In this document: positions 46,219 through 58,546 of the stretch, piece by piece
How positions within the stretch are numbered: the first letter of the stretch is position 1
Layout of the letters: every line of letters begins with the position of its first letter
Source of the DNA: Globodera rostochiensis
Lineage: Eukaryota > Nematoda > Chromadorea > Rhabditida > Heteroderidae
DNA: 64,000 nucleotides
Reading direction: 5' to 3'
NCBI GenBank assembly: GCA_018350325.1
Contig: JAEVLN010000006.1
Coordinates: forward strand, 3,238,693 to 3,302,692
Translations under genes and position numbers: made by a program
Notes under the pieces: generated by a model
What the model was told of the DNA's origin: nothing
Databases searched by the model: none
What the model saw: only the letters and a program-made list of their open reading frames with translations

Positions 46219-48942
46219 CTAATCAAGCTGAGGCATTTCATATGCACGTTTTACAATGTCTTTTTCAGTTGCCACAATCTCTTCAACATCCGTAGGGTTC
46301 AAAAATTTGGTCCTCAAAATTTGTTTTACATCATTCAATGTAGGCAATGTGTTGTGTGCCAATTCAAATTCTTGCATCTCCCGTGCCAATTCTTGTTGTT
46401 CACGGACTTGCCTTTGAAATTCAATGGTCTCTCTTGGCATATTATTGCAACTGAAGCCGTCCTGCAACTGCTTGTACACATTGACAGCTCCGTCGACAAT
46501 TTTGTTTATTTTCAAGATTAAGTGAATGGTCAACGTTTGTCCATCTTTTAATGTACATAGATTTTATTTTTAAAATGTACTGAGCCCCCCCCCCCCCCCA
46601 ATCTAAGTGCGTATCATTAAAGCAGAAACCTCGCCAGCTTATTCTAAAAATTAAAATTGTGCTTTTTAACAAAAGGAGTTTTCCATTTTTTGAAAACTAA
46701 GACAGTAATTTAAAGAATTAATTTTAATATTAATAATAAAAAGTTAATTAAATATAATTAGTTTTTAAGTATACAATTTTACCAATTTGATCACAAAAAT
46801 ACCTCCATCTTCCGCATGAATTTCGTTTAATTTATCATGCAATTCAAACAGCTCCATCTTTGCTTGGTCACAAAGCAAGTCCAATAAGTGCAAAATTGAG
46901 TTTTTTATTTCAAAAACAGCATATTCTACAGAATCGTACAGGTTTTTCAATTGTCGCTTAATTGCATTCGTTTCTGATTTCATTTGATGGAATTTATCGA
47001 TTATTCGTCCTGAATACCACTTCAATTTGTGCCCAAACCGTTCATAAACATATACATTCAAATACTGCTTATAATCCAGCTTAAACGGTGCAAAATGGTA
47101 TAAAGAAAAAATTGTGTGTTTTTAGTACACTTTCAAGTCCGATTACAAAATAAAGCTCGATCGATTTATAATTTATTCGTTTTATCTATCTATAGTGAAA
47201 TTTGTAATTTATAAAGTTTATTTAGGAGTTCATCCCTGACCCTCCGGCGGGTGGGAAAGTCGGGGATCTAAATTTCCGAGGGGCGGCATGTCGGGGCATC
47301 GGGTCGGGCGGGGGACGACCCTAGTTTAATTAAAAGATTCTTCTTTAAATTTTATTTTGTTTAAAATATAAATAAATAAGATAAGTAACAAATTTCACAG
47401 AAATATAATTAATGTTCACCTGCAGAGTCATCATTTTAATCTTGGCAGACAACTCTTTTCTCAACAATCCAATAGCAGACTCGCAACTTAACACTAGCAG
47501 AACTTGGTGAATGTCGTCTTTTTTGCAAAATATATTATTTAACTTTTCCAATTTGGTTTTAGCTCTTTTAAAAGGTGCTCTGATCAAATATGAATATTTA
47601 TCATTAATTTCTAATTGTTCAATTTGTTCCAAAAAATATTTTAATATTTCTGTTGTTTTTTTATCCGATTTTGTCATCAAACTCTTCATTTTGAACACCA
47701 TATTCTCTAATTTCATTTCCACGATAAATGTGTTGAACTCATTTTCCAACTCGCCGATCAGTGCACTGATGATTGGAATTCGTCCGGCCAAATATACAGA
47801 GCTAAATATCCGGTTGTTGATGTCGGCTCCTTTCAGCAACTGACCTAAATTTTTCAAATTTTTTAAATTCTGCACCGAGTTTTTTTTGTTTGCGTTTCAA
47901 GAAATTTTGACAATGGAAAATTCGTATGTAAAGGCATGCACTTGAGAAGTATAATTTTTTCATAAAACAAATCTTGGCAGCAGATTTATATGCACCAAAA
48001 GTGACCAAAATATGCATTTTTAACAACTTTTTTTTTGAGCAAATTTTTTCGAAACTTAAAAAAAAGGCCTGAGTCCAGACGCATTTCTCAATACCTGTAA
48101 ACCCGTAAATATGCGCAATCGGCAATACAATCCGATTGTAATAGAGCGTTTCCATATCGTGCGATGTGCTTGCAAATTCGAAAAAAACCATTTTTAAATA
48201 AAGACAAATTAAAGAGTGTTTTTTAATCGTGCTGGGTCGTTTCGTAAATAAGGCAAGAGTGGGCGTTTCGTAAAAAAGGCAAATATGGGGTGCTTTTTAA
48301 AAGTTTTTTTGTTATAACTTCTTTCAAAGCTAACCAAATCAGCAATTTTTGATACATATTATTCGAAAGCATGAAATGGGTAGAAGCTTTTAAACGCAAA
48401 AGCTAAGCTATAGGACAAGTCTCAAATAAGTTGTGGCCAAAAAAACGTTTTTCTGGCCATAGCTTTTTTATGATTTGGTCAATAGCTTAGCCTTTGCTTA
48501 CTAATAGCTTCTCCTCCTCCTAAGCTTTCGAATAACACTAAAATTGCTTGATTTGGTTAGCTTTGAAAGAAGTTATAACAAAAAACTTTTAAAAAGCGCC
48601 CCATTTGCCTTTTTTACGAAACGCCCCCGCTTGCCTTTTTTACGAAACGACCTAGCACCTTTTTTAATCATGCACTTTCTGATAAACGTATATAGACTTA
48701 CCGAAAAAGCTGAACAGCTCAATTTGGCTCGGCATAAGATTCTCCACCGTCTCGCGAAGTTTGAGCAGTTCATCGACATTCGGATTTGATGGGTAATATG
48801 CGCTGCTGAGGAAGAAGGGTTCCTGCTCTTGAACTGCAACAACTCTCTCCAAATATACTTTTTTAAACAGCTCTAACGTGCACGAGACACCGCAAACGGA
48901 AAAGCAGAAAGTGAACAAAACGACGAAAAAGGTGATGGCCAT
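46219..48942 (-). CDS. Secreted helical protein of unknown family
   Basis: Exons on the minus strand: 48702-48942, about 48095-48168, 47420-47844, 46803-47079 and 46219-46544, about 450 residues. It begins MAITFFVVLFTFCFSVCGVS, a clear signal peptide. The rest is charged and helical (NVDELLKLRETVENLMPSQ, ELENEFNTFIVEMKLENMVF, RQVREQQELAREMQEFELA), and the C-terminal exon looks like a coiled coil. Exons 3, 4 and 5 join cleanly. Exon 2 (YYNRIVLPIAHIYGFTG) fits the frame of exon 3, but its acceptor is one base out of phase with the end of exon 1. Intron 1 holds a 431-bp foldback MITE whose right edge is near exon 1 and whose left edge is about 60 bases from exon 2. Either the insertion disturbed splicing or a tiny exon is missed. 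Function unknown. Confidence 0.65.
48229..48659. mobile_element. Foldback MITE with 10-bp target duplication (Mutator-like)
   Basis: The left arm GTGCTGGGTCGTTTCGTAAA is matched at the right by TTTACGAAACGACCTAGCAC. The arms continue for more than 100 bp (GGCAAG, TTATAACTTCTTTCAAAGCT). Both flanks carry TTTTTTAATC (48219-48228 and 48660-48669). A 9-11-bp duplication with long inverted repeats fits Mutator-like MITEs. It lies in intron 1 of the secreted helical protein gene. Confidence 0.8.
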
Positions 48943-50127
48943 TCAACTGTTTAATAGGCACCTGAAATTCGGGATCAGATTTTTTGAAGCTCCTGGATCC
49001 GGGATTAGGTTCTAAGTACTTGGAAGCTTTTTGTACAAATTTTCTTGTCCTGTAGCTGGAAACCCTTGGAAGGCCCGCCCACCATACCAGGGAGTTATTT
49101 TGGTCTAAATATCCGATAAAATCCTGCAAAAACCAACCAATTTTAGCATGACAATATAAATTTAATGTAATCTCACATAATTTTTACGATTTTTTTTGTA
49201 TATAGCAATGAGTGAGTATAACCATTGAATATTTGCCAACGTCAAGCAAATCAATAACAATGCATGACCAGGGACAACCATCATCCATTTTGTGCCAATA
49301 AAAATTTTACAATATGACGAATTATAATGTCACACAACTCTTAAATTTTTTTATGTGGATGGGTCTTCATCGCAAGGCACGCAGGCTCTCAGTTAACTAA
49401 AAAGTAAGCAAAAGCTTAGAAAGGGTCTGACAAATTAGAATATTTGCCTAAATTACCAATAATGACACATATATACTTGGACACCCGAATAATTTTAAAT
49501 GTGAAAAATTTTAACAATTTTGGTAAAAGGTCATTTTTTCCTTTTCAAATTTTGACGTTTTTTATTTTTCGAAAGAGTTTCTTTATTTTTGAATATCTAA
49601 TTCTTTAGCGAACGTTTTAAATAAAAACTTAATACTGTATAACCTAAAATGAAACCCCCGGGGGTTCTGTTTTTCAACTCCTCCAAAAAGGGAGGTTCTA
49701 TTTCAGGGTGAGGTCTATTTTAGGGGGGGGGGGGGGGGGGGGGTTCTATTTTAGGTTATACGGTATTTAACTTTCTAGATTTTTGATTTTTGAAAAGATC
49801 AAAATTTCGACGTTTTATTTCATTTGATTTCGAATTTTAACATTTTTAATTGCAATTTTGTCTTTCGTCTTTCTCGCAGCTTTGTTCTGAACTTTACCCG
49901 ATAATATATATGTCAAATTTTAAAATTGTATTACCAAAAAATTTACTTTAGATAAAAAATAATATTTCATAAGCATAATCAATAGCAAAAATTTGTAGCA
50001 TCTGTGTCATACTTATCGATCATTATTATATCTTGCTAACAGCATTCTATTAATAAAATAGAAATAAAAATGCACGTTTAAAAGGCAGTATTATCCACAT
50101 TATCTTTATTCCATTATTTACTTGAAA
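48943..50127. other. Divergent intergenic region
   Basis: Promoter space between the minus-strand helical protein and the plus-strand Pellino-like gene. It contains the TA-flanked MITE at 49633-49765. Confidence 0.5.
49633..49765. mobile_element. Short Tc1/mariner-like MITE
   Basis: TACTGTATAACCTAAAAT at the left mirrors ATTTTAGGTTATACGGTA at the right, each terminus beginning with TA. The interior is made of GGTTCTATTTTAGGGG-type words and a long G-run. A one-ended relative lies at 61690-61816. Confidence 0.65.
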
Positions 50128-53100
50128 ATGAAATTTTATAATTTTACAATTGGTTTCCTCACCTTCTTTATTCTAGCAGGTATGAATTGATAATTTATTG
50201 AAAACATAATTTATTTTCAAAACATTTGATTAAATATGATACAATTTTAATAAAAGAAATCTTAATTAAGCATTTTCCATTTTTTCTTTTCATCAAAGTT
50301 CTGTACAATGCACAGCCATCGTTTGGATTGCACTATGGCCAACTGATTTTGATCGGCAAACAGAAATTTAAAATGGATTTCAATAAACGTGCTGTGGCCA
50401 ATGGAATTAAACAAAATCCAAAATATACAAAAATTATGAACAAATTACCACACTCGCCATTTAAACCGCCAATTGGTGACCATGAAGAGACATATTCCAT
50501 AACATTCTCATTCGATAACAATGAAGCAAAGAAAGTCGTTGCTGAGTATGGTCTTGACCCAGACCGGGACATGTTTCAGGTTCTATTTGTTAAAAGCTTT
50601 GGATCGATTGAGTGTCTTGGCTTGAATTCGAGAAGAAATCTTGGGTGGATTCTCGTTCACGAATCTCGAAAACTTTAGAGTTCAAACATTCCTACTAGAA
50701 AGTAAATTTTGTCGTGAATTATTCAAATACAAAATAAATTACATACACAAACAAACCCATTGGCTTCTTGAGTTTCAAAAATTGGTTTTAAGATTGGAAG
50801 AGAAATAGAAAACATTGATTTCACGATTGATCAAAAACGAGTTTCGCGTTATGCTTGCCGAATTGTGGCAGAACGTGAAGCACCAGAAAATGTGTATATT
50901 TATGCGGCTGGATTTGATAATTCAAAAAATGTAAAAGCTTAAAACATAATTTGGTATTTTTTTAATCTTAAAATGAAATAGATATACATTTTAGGGCACT
51001 TTCAAACCACGTAATTTTTAATAATTTTAAAATTTTATTTTCAAGGAATGGGTTTAAGACTATATTTTAAAAATCATTTAACTTTATTTATTGTCATTTT
51101 TTAGATTTTTTTGGGAGTAAATGCGATGAAAATAAAAAAACCGGATGGGCAATTTGATGGTTTGGTTACGAATGGTGTATTAATTCTATCTCCATTTAAT
51201 GAGCCTCCAAGTCAGGAGGCTCCCCCGATTCATGAAGTTTTACATTTTAATAATTGACTTAATTTTTAATTGCTTAAAATTTATGTAAAAATTTAACTAA
51301 ATTAGAGAAGAATTATTTTATAGAATATAAATTGTTATAGAATGCAGCATCATCAAGTCACGCGCTAGAATCTCTTTCCAGTCGTATAATGTCGCCCATC
51401 AAACGAATAATGAAACCTTTGGTAAAAAAATAAAATAAATTAGTAAAATTTTTTAATTTTTTAAAGAAAAAAATAAGTAGAGAAAGCTCGCCTCGTGCTG
51501 GGAGGAAGGTACGTTATATCTTTCACTAGTAATTTATATATATTTTAATTATAACTTATATTTATTTATCAGAATAAATCAAGTCAAGAAAGTACGCCTA
51601 TTACCGGAAAGGAGGTATTTATGATGATCACTGATCAAGCATGTTCATGAATATCCGGATATCGACGGATATCCGGCCATTTTGGCACTGGAATTAATAT
51701 TCTGTTTCTTTTTTTCTCTCTCACATATAATAAGAATTAAAATAAATAATCATATGAATAAGATAAAATTTTGTATTCATGGGTATGCTTGGTTATAAGT
51801 TCTTTAGAAAGAAGTAAGTCAAGAAATTTTTCATTCTACTTGCTGGAAAGAAGGTGATCAAAAGAAGTAATAATAATTTTATTTTTAAATAAAAATATTT
51901 TTAGTTTCGGTTACCGGCGATATTTACTCCCAAAGAAAAGAACGAGTGCCTGGTCAAATGGGTAAATTTGAACCAAGCCTGACCAACAAACTTGAGGTAT
52001 TTAGGAAAATCTTTTATTGCATAAATTAAAACCAAAAGCTGATCCTAAATGCATATTTAAATTTTAAATTTGTCCTAAAGGATGGCACTCTGATTAATTT
52101 ATGTGGTGCCACATTGTTGTGGCGATCAGCAAAAGGGCTACAAAATATCGATACCGAAGAAACGTTGAAAAAACGGCTTCAAGAGCTAAACAAGAAACGC
52201 GCACAGTGTCCCGTCTACATGCACACGCTCGTCTTTGGTCGAACCGGTGAATCATCTACAAGCAACAGTAACAATGGCCACAGTGTGCTAAGAAAGCCTC
52301 ATGTATTGACGAATAAAAATTAAAAAAATTAAAATAAAATTTGAGAAAAATAGTATAATTTTCAAAACAACAAAATGAATATCATTTTAGACAAAAAATG
52401 AGCACTGCCTTTGAAATGTTTTTTTACGTCAACTTCAAGATTTTATTCATAAATATTTAAGGTCTATGAAAAATGTGGGCATGTGCAATCAAACCATAAA
52501 TGGGGCATAGGTTTATTTATGAGTTTTACTATTTATTATTTCTATAAATTTTCTTACTGTGGAAATTTAATATTTGTTTTAACACTAAAAATTTTAAATG
52601 GTTTTAAAAAATAAAAAACATTTTTATCTCAATTAGCTTTTATTTAAAAATTTTTAATTTAGACAACGGCAAATACAAGTGCCCGTATTGTAAGCAATCC
52701 TCTGATCGGGTGATCAAAATGTCATTGGGCCTAGAACCCGCATTTCATTTGGACTCAAATGCATTTGACTACGCTTTCAACTCTTGCGGCCATATTGCTT
52801 CAGAGCGTACCGTAGAGTAAGCATTGTTTAGGGACGGGGCGGATCAGTTCAGTGCCAGCAATTTTAAAGTCTACATATACTCTTTTTAAGCTCAACCAAA
52901 TCAAACAAACAAGATGCCATTCGAAAGATCTAAATTAGAATAATCATTTGGGCAAAAGTCAAGCGTTTTTTAAACTTGCTGGCATTAAACCATGCGGCAG
53001 CAAACTGATGTTACCCGTTTATGTTACTGTATTCTGAGTGTTTAGGACCGGAAAGGGACAGTTACCTAAGTCTGTGCCCAATTGAGTCTGAACAGCTATA

Positions 53101-53669
53101 ACTTTTAAAACCAACTAGGACTAGCCAAGTTCGGTGTTTGAAAGCTTAAAGTTGACAAATGCCAAAATAAAAAGCAAATTGATTTGTTTCGAAAAAAGTT
53201 ATTGATCAATTTGGCTAAAATTGGATTTTGAATTTTTCGGTCTTTTTAGGTCTTAATTTTTCTCAAATTAATTAGTCAATGTGCTTCTTTGTTTTAAATC
53301 ACACTTAGACCTTTCAATGGTATCGAATATACAGATTCAACCGACACCTACGCGTTTAGGGCTTGACTTCAAACCCTGACGATATTTTTTTGAGTTTTTT
53401 TTTTGATAAAAATCATGCAAAAATTTTAACAAAGCAAAATTGGATATATAAATATACTAAATTGTTTTGGAATAATAAATATTGTTGAAATTTTTAATTA
53501 TTTTAGTGATAAAACAAAAGTATTTGCCAATGAACTTTCTTGTTATAGATACTGGTCAAGCATTCCGATTCCTCAAGAAAACGGTAATTTCCATGCGGTG
53601 TGCCCATTCTGTAACACATTGCTCAACGATGACAAGCCTACCATCAAATTGATCTTATGCCAAGATTAA
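50128..53669 (+). CDS. Secreted Pellino-like E3 ubiquitin ligase (FHA-like core plus RING-like C-terminus)
   Basis: Eleven exons join in frame to 449 residues: 50128-50179, 50299-50579, 50793-50930, 51105-51236, 51341-51421, 51481-51508, 51905-51996, 52081-52302, 52462-52510, 52663-52816, 53549-53669. Pellino landmarks appear in order: HYGQLILIG, DPDRDMFQIGRE, RVSRYACRIVAE, IYAAGFDNSKNIFLG, DGLVTNGVLIL, WEEVSVTGDIY, DGTLINLCGATLLWRSAKGL, AQCPVYMHTLVFG, VYEKCGHVQSNHKWG, YKCPYCK, FNSCGHIASERTVEYWSSIP and HAVCPFC. All C/H positions expected of the RING-like region are present. Pellinos ubiquitinate innate-immune kinases such as IRAK; the FHA-like core binds phosphothreonine. Unusually, residues 1-17 (MKFYNFTIGFLTFFILA) form a signal peptide where normal Pellinos have a short polar N-terminus, and exon 5 adds a Ser-rich insert. 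Secretion as an effector is my inference. Confidence 0.92.
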
Positions 53670-55336
53670 ATGCAAATGCATTGTACTTTTTAAAATGTTT
53701 AGTGTTTTGGATTTGTGATTTTTTAAATTTTCTATGTAAAATGCCATAATGCATTCATTACCAGTGAGCCCAGTTTTGTTTTTTCCGGCGGTTCCGGCAG
53801 ATTTTAGCGGTTCCGGTTCTAAACCGGTTTGGAGTTTGGTGGTTCCGGTTCCGGGAACGGTTCCAATCGCGGTCCCGGAACCGGGACATCGCTGTTCATT
53901 ACTTCGCTCAGCGAAAACAAAAATAGATAATTTTATCAGACGTCATGTATAATTTTTAATTAAATTTTAAGATCCGTCTCCGATTAACAGATCTCGCACA
54001 TGCGATTTTACGATTGCCAGTTAAAATGTGCTCGGAAAATTTTCGTTTAATCCCTTAATTTTTTTATAGATTTATTATGATTTGCTGAGTTCTGGCGATG
54101 GTAAAGTGTCAGGAAAATACAAATTTTTTTAATGCTTTTTAAAAGATAACAAAAAAGGGCCTACTCCATGCTTTTCTCACAATTAACACTTTCTGAATAT
54201 TTTCCCTAAGGCGATCTTTGATACCTTTAATCAGTCTCGAAAATTGAGTTAATAAAATGGTATAAGATCAGCGAGAAAAACAATAATATTTGCAATGCAA
54301 TTTCATCAACATTAATTTTTGTTGTTGCTTCTTTAACGACGTAAAATGAAAACAAAATGCTAAAAAAACAAATCATAAAAAAACGTTCCATTAAAGCCAA
54401 TTTTCGCTTTAAAAAATTTTTGAAATTCTATTAAAACAACAATTCATATATTTATTTATTTTGCAAAACTTGTACTTTCGTTATTGCAATTTAACGCGAA
54501 AATCCTCATTTTATTTTGCACATTTTATTATCCATAACTTTTACGATTGAATGACAAAAATATGGACTTTATCAATCGTGCATAAAATTTTCGTGGAAAA
54601 TACTAAAAATGTGGAGTAGTAAATTTTTTATCAATCATTCCATTCCACCTCGTGAGTTTTAACGTTAAGTTATGCACAGAATGAGTGATAATAATAAAAA
54701 TTCAATTTAGAAATAATTGAACTTTAAAATATTAACCTAACAAAATGTATTTATTTTGCTTTTTTACTGCCTAAATGTGTAAAAAACGTACTAAATCAAA
54801 GAAATTGAAAATTCTCGGGATTAAACATTAAAGTTTAGAAAATATTATTACTCCATAAGAACCGTTTATCAATTTATGTTTTTTGCCAAAAAAAAATTGG
54901 CAAAATTTTCTCAACAAAAATCGTACGATTTGTTTTGCAATTATTAAATCTTTCTGATAAGGTGCTTAAATCGCCTTGGATCTTCCATTCCCATTTTCAG
55001 TTGTTTTAATTTGACTTAAGTTTAAATCATCAATAATAATTTAAATTAAAGAATTATAAATTGTAAAGATTTGACAAAATCCGCCAAATTCTGATAACCA
55101 AATTGGCACATGATGGTACGTTAAGCCACCAAAAACCATCTACAATTGTTGATTCCTCGTGAAAGAATGCTCTATTAAGAGGCTTATTCTGGAATAGTCG
55201 CAATGAAGAATGTGATAAGACAACACAGACCGAGCATTTTAATTGAGAAATTTTAAAAATTTCTTAATTATAATTTTTTTATTAAAAATAATTAATTTTA
55301 GATTTACAGACAAATTCTATTAATTTATTTTTTATA
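53670..55336. other. Intergenic DNA
   Basis: A GGTTCCGG-rich MITE fragment at 53775-53890 resembles 13660-13795. The rest is AT-rich, and nothing else is recognised before the GLUT gene 2 start. Confidence 0.5.
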
Positions 55337-58300
55337 ATGGAATCAAAATGGCCTTCAACTCCATCCTCAATTTCGGTGGCACAAAATTCGCATACATTAG
55401 AACTAAAAGTACATAAATTCAAATATTCAAAAATTAATTTACAGTTTTAGGAAGGCCGACTCACCCGTATTTTGGCATTTTCTGTGCTTATGGCGAGCTT
55501 CGGCAGTTCCTTTCAAATGGGCTATCATATTGGCTGCATTAACATTCCAGGTCAAAAATTATTGCATAAAAATTTAAATAAAATATTGAATATTTTGAAA
55601 GGACTTCTATTTTTATGATTTGTTTCTTATTTCTCTAACGAGCCTATCTTGCTCTAAAATGCACGAAAATTCCGCTAAAAATTGTCAGTTTCTGGACAGA
55701 AATGTACTCCTAAAGATCAAAAATTTAAAAAAAGGTTTCAACATTTTTGAAATTTTTACTAACAAATAATTGTGATATCGTTAAGGATTTTGATTGAAGT
55801 TTTTAGCTCATAAAAATAGCAGCATTATTTATGAAATGCATTAATTAATTAATTACAAAAATATAGAATATCATAAATTTTACAGCCGACATAATCAAAG
55901 AATGGTTTACCGAATCGTATGAGCACATTAATGGGGTTCCGATAACAGCAAAAAAGATGGAATCCATCTGGTAAATTAATTGCTTAAAAATTAAACTTTT
56001 ATGTAAAATATAGATTAAAACTAATTTGTTTGTTTATTCAATTTGAATAGATTATTCAAATGATCAAAATAATAATATTGTTCTTGGGATAGCATATAAA
56101 ATAATGGATTTTTTTTTTGAAAAATGTTTATTAGGACAAAGTAATTAAAAAGTCACCGGACCATAAAATCTTGAATTCTCATTTCTGTTTTTTTTTAAAT
56201 GTTTCCAATTTGATCATATTTGTTTATAATCTAAAGATTATTTTCAAAAATGTTGCTAATTTTTTTTCTTTCCACCAGGGCTGTTGCCGTTGGCATTTTT
56301 GCGATTGGCGGCATGTTTGGTGGCATTATGGTTGGCACGATTGCGGACAGATTGGGACGGCGTAGGGCCCTTCTGTACAACAATATTTTGGCTATCATAG
56401 CATCAGCAGTGATGACAGCGGCAAAATATGTTGGCGTGTATTATTTGATTATTATCGGGCGGTTCATAATCGGTTTGAACATTGGTAATTTATGAATTTT
56501 TAATTAATTATTTTTTAAAATTATCTTTTATCAGGCTTGAACAGTGGATTGTCTCCAATGTATTTAACCGAAATTTCACCAATCAACATGCGTGGCTCCA
56601 TCGGCTCAATTCACCAACTTTTTGTCACCATTTCAATTTTGGCATCTCAAATCATGGGACTTCCCTACTTTTTTGGCACTGCAGAGAGATGGCCACTGAT
56701 TTTTGCTTTTACATTGGTTTAAAATTCAATTAAAAACAGATAAATAAATTATTAATTAAGATTTTCAGGTGCCGGTGTTATTCCAATTGGTTGTTCTTCC
56801 ATTTTGTCCAGAATCGCCAAAATTCAGCTTAATTGTCAAAGGGCGTAAGGAACAGGCTGAAAATGATCTGAAACGACTCAGAGGGGCAAATGATGTCAGC
56901 ATTTAATAATAAAAAGATTCTATTTAAAGAAAATATTACACGGATTTTTATTTAATAAAAAACATTTTAACTATTAAAATATATAATTCACTGAAAAGGA
57001 TATAATTGAAAATAACAAAAATAAATAAAATGAAAATTAGTTTCAAAAAATAAGGTGCGACACGAGTTGGAGCAGATCAACGAAGAAGCAATTGCAAGTC
57101 GTGCTGAACCCCAACTGAGCATGCGTGCCATGTTACGAATGCCGTTGTTGTGGCCCCTCGTGTTGGCAGTTTTCATGATGCTGTCTCAACAGTTGAGCGG
57201 AATCAACGCTGGTAAGTTTTTTTTTGGATTGATTATATGCTTATTTTTACATTTTTGAATTTTGCAGCAATGTTTTATTCTTACGACATCTTTAAAAGTG
57301 CTGGTCTCCGAGGACAATGTATGATAAATAGACTAAATAAATATTAAATAATAAAATCAAAACATTATTTAAACTTAAAAAATTAATTAGTTAGAAAATT
57401 TTATTGAAGCCAAATCAATTAATTATTGTAACATAAATTTTGGTCCAGAATTTTTCTATTAAACAAATTTTAGGGCCGGATTTGGCCACTCTTGCTATGG
57501 GAGCCGTAAATGTGTTAATGACTTTCATATCTGTTGTCTTGGTTTGATTTTATTTATTATTTGACAAAAGCGGGGAATTTGAGAAATGGAATTTTTTAGA
57601 TGGAACGCCTTGGACGTCGAACTTTGCACATTACTGGCCTTGTGGGCATGCTTTTGTCAAGTGCATTCATCGCAATATCAATGCTTGCTTCGCAGGTTTT
57701 CATGTCCATTTGTAAAAATTTAAAATTTGTTTAAGTCAATTCAATGGTTCTCCTATTTTTCAATTCTATTCGTCCTCCTTTTCGTCATTTCGGCAGCAAT
57801 TGGGCCTGGTAAAATTAATAAAAAAATAAAATATAAGAATAATTTTCATTAAATAATTTTTAAATAAAAATAAAATTCAAAAATGTTTATTTAGGAGCAA
57901 TTCCTTGGTTTTTTGTCAATGAAATTTTCCCATTGAATGCTCGTGGAAATGCTAATTCAATTGCAGTGCTTTCGAATTGGGGTTCAAATGCCATTGTTGG
58001 CTTCTTCTTTCCGATTCTAAACGTATCACTTTTTGAAAAAAGAGACAATTAAAAATAATTTAAATTTTTAACAAAATGGTTATTTTACAAAAATTACGGA
58101 AAATTTGTTAAAATTTCATAAATTTTATCAATTTTTTAGTCCATCATGAATGAGTACGTTTTCTTCGTGTTCACCGCAATTTTGGTCGTGTTTGTAATAT
58201 TTGCGGCAAAATTCATGCCGGAGACAAAGAACAAAACGTTGGACAACATCCAGATCGAGATGGACCGTCGACGAGGTGTGCCAATGAGCCAGATAAATGC

Positions 58301-58358
58301 TAATTTGAACAATGCTAATGGAAAAACTGCCGGAAAAGATGCTATAGAAAAAGTTTAG
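55337..58358 (+). CDS. Facilitative glucose transporter (GLUT family, MFS), gene 2
   Basis: Thirteen exons with the same phases and boundaries as gene 1 encode about 520 residues starting MESKWPSTPSSISVAQNS. Hallmarks are [85 protein letters not shown] and FMPETKNKT. The protein should have twelve transmembrane helices and act in the plasma membrane. It shares very high local identity with gene 1 around TM4 and TM7, less in the termini. Its third codon positions are clearly more AT-rich than in gene 1. Two unrelated genes lie between the copies, so the duplication is old or was later interrupted. The C-terminal tail (INANLNNANGKTAGKD) is unique. Confidence 0.96.
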
Positions 58359-58546
58359 AGGCTTAAAATTTAAATTATACCTTTTTAATTTGAATTTTTT
58401 TATATATCCCCGGTTGACAATTTACTTGCACTTTGATAAAGCAGTAGTCTTTCTTCCATATTAATTAAATCCACGACAGGGCCAGACTTGTGGTAGACTT
58501 TTTTTGGATAGCGAAAAATTAAAAAAAATAAATTATGAGGAGCATG
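58359..58546. other. 3' flank of GLUT gene 2
   Basis: Short AT-rich spacer before a foldback element. No feature seen. Confidence 0.5.

Noticed and set aside
51573..51614. Possible 42-nt exon (NKSSQESTPITGKE) in the Pellino-like gene
   Set aside because: With the preceding 28-nt exon it would create a stop. Leaving it out gives a continuous frame that matches Pellino at WEEVSVTGD. It may be an optional or dead exon.
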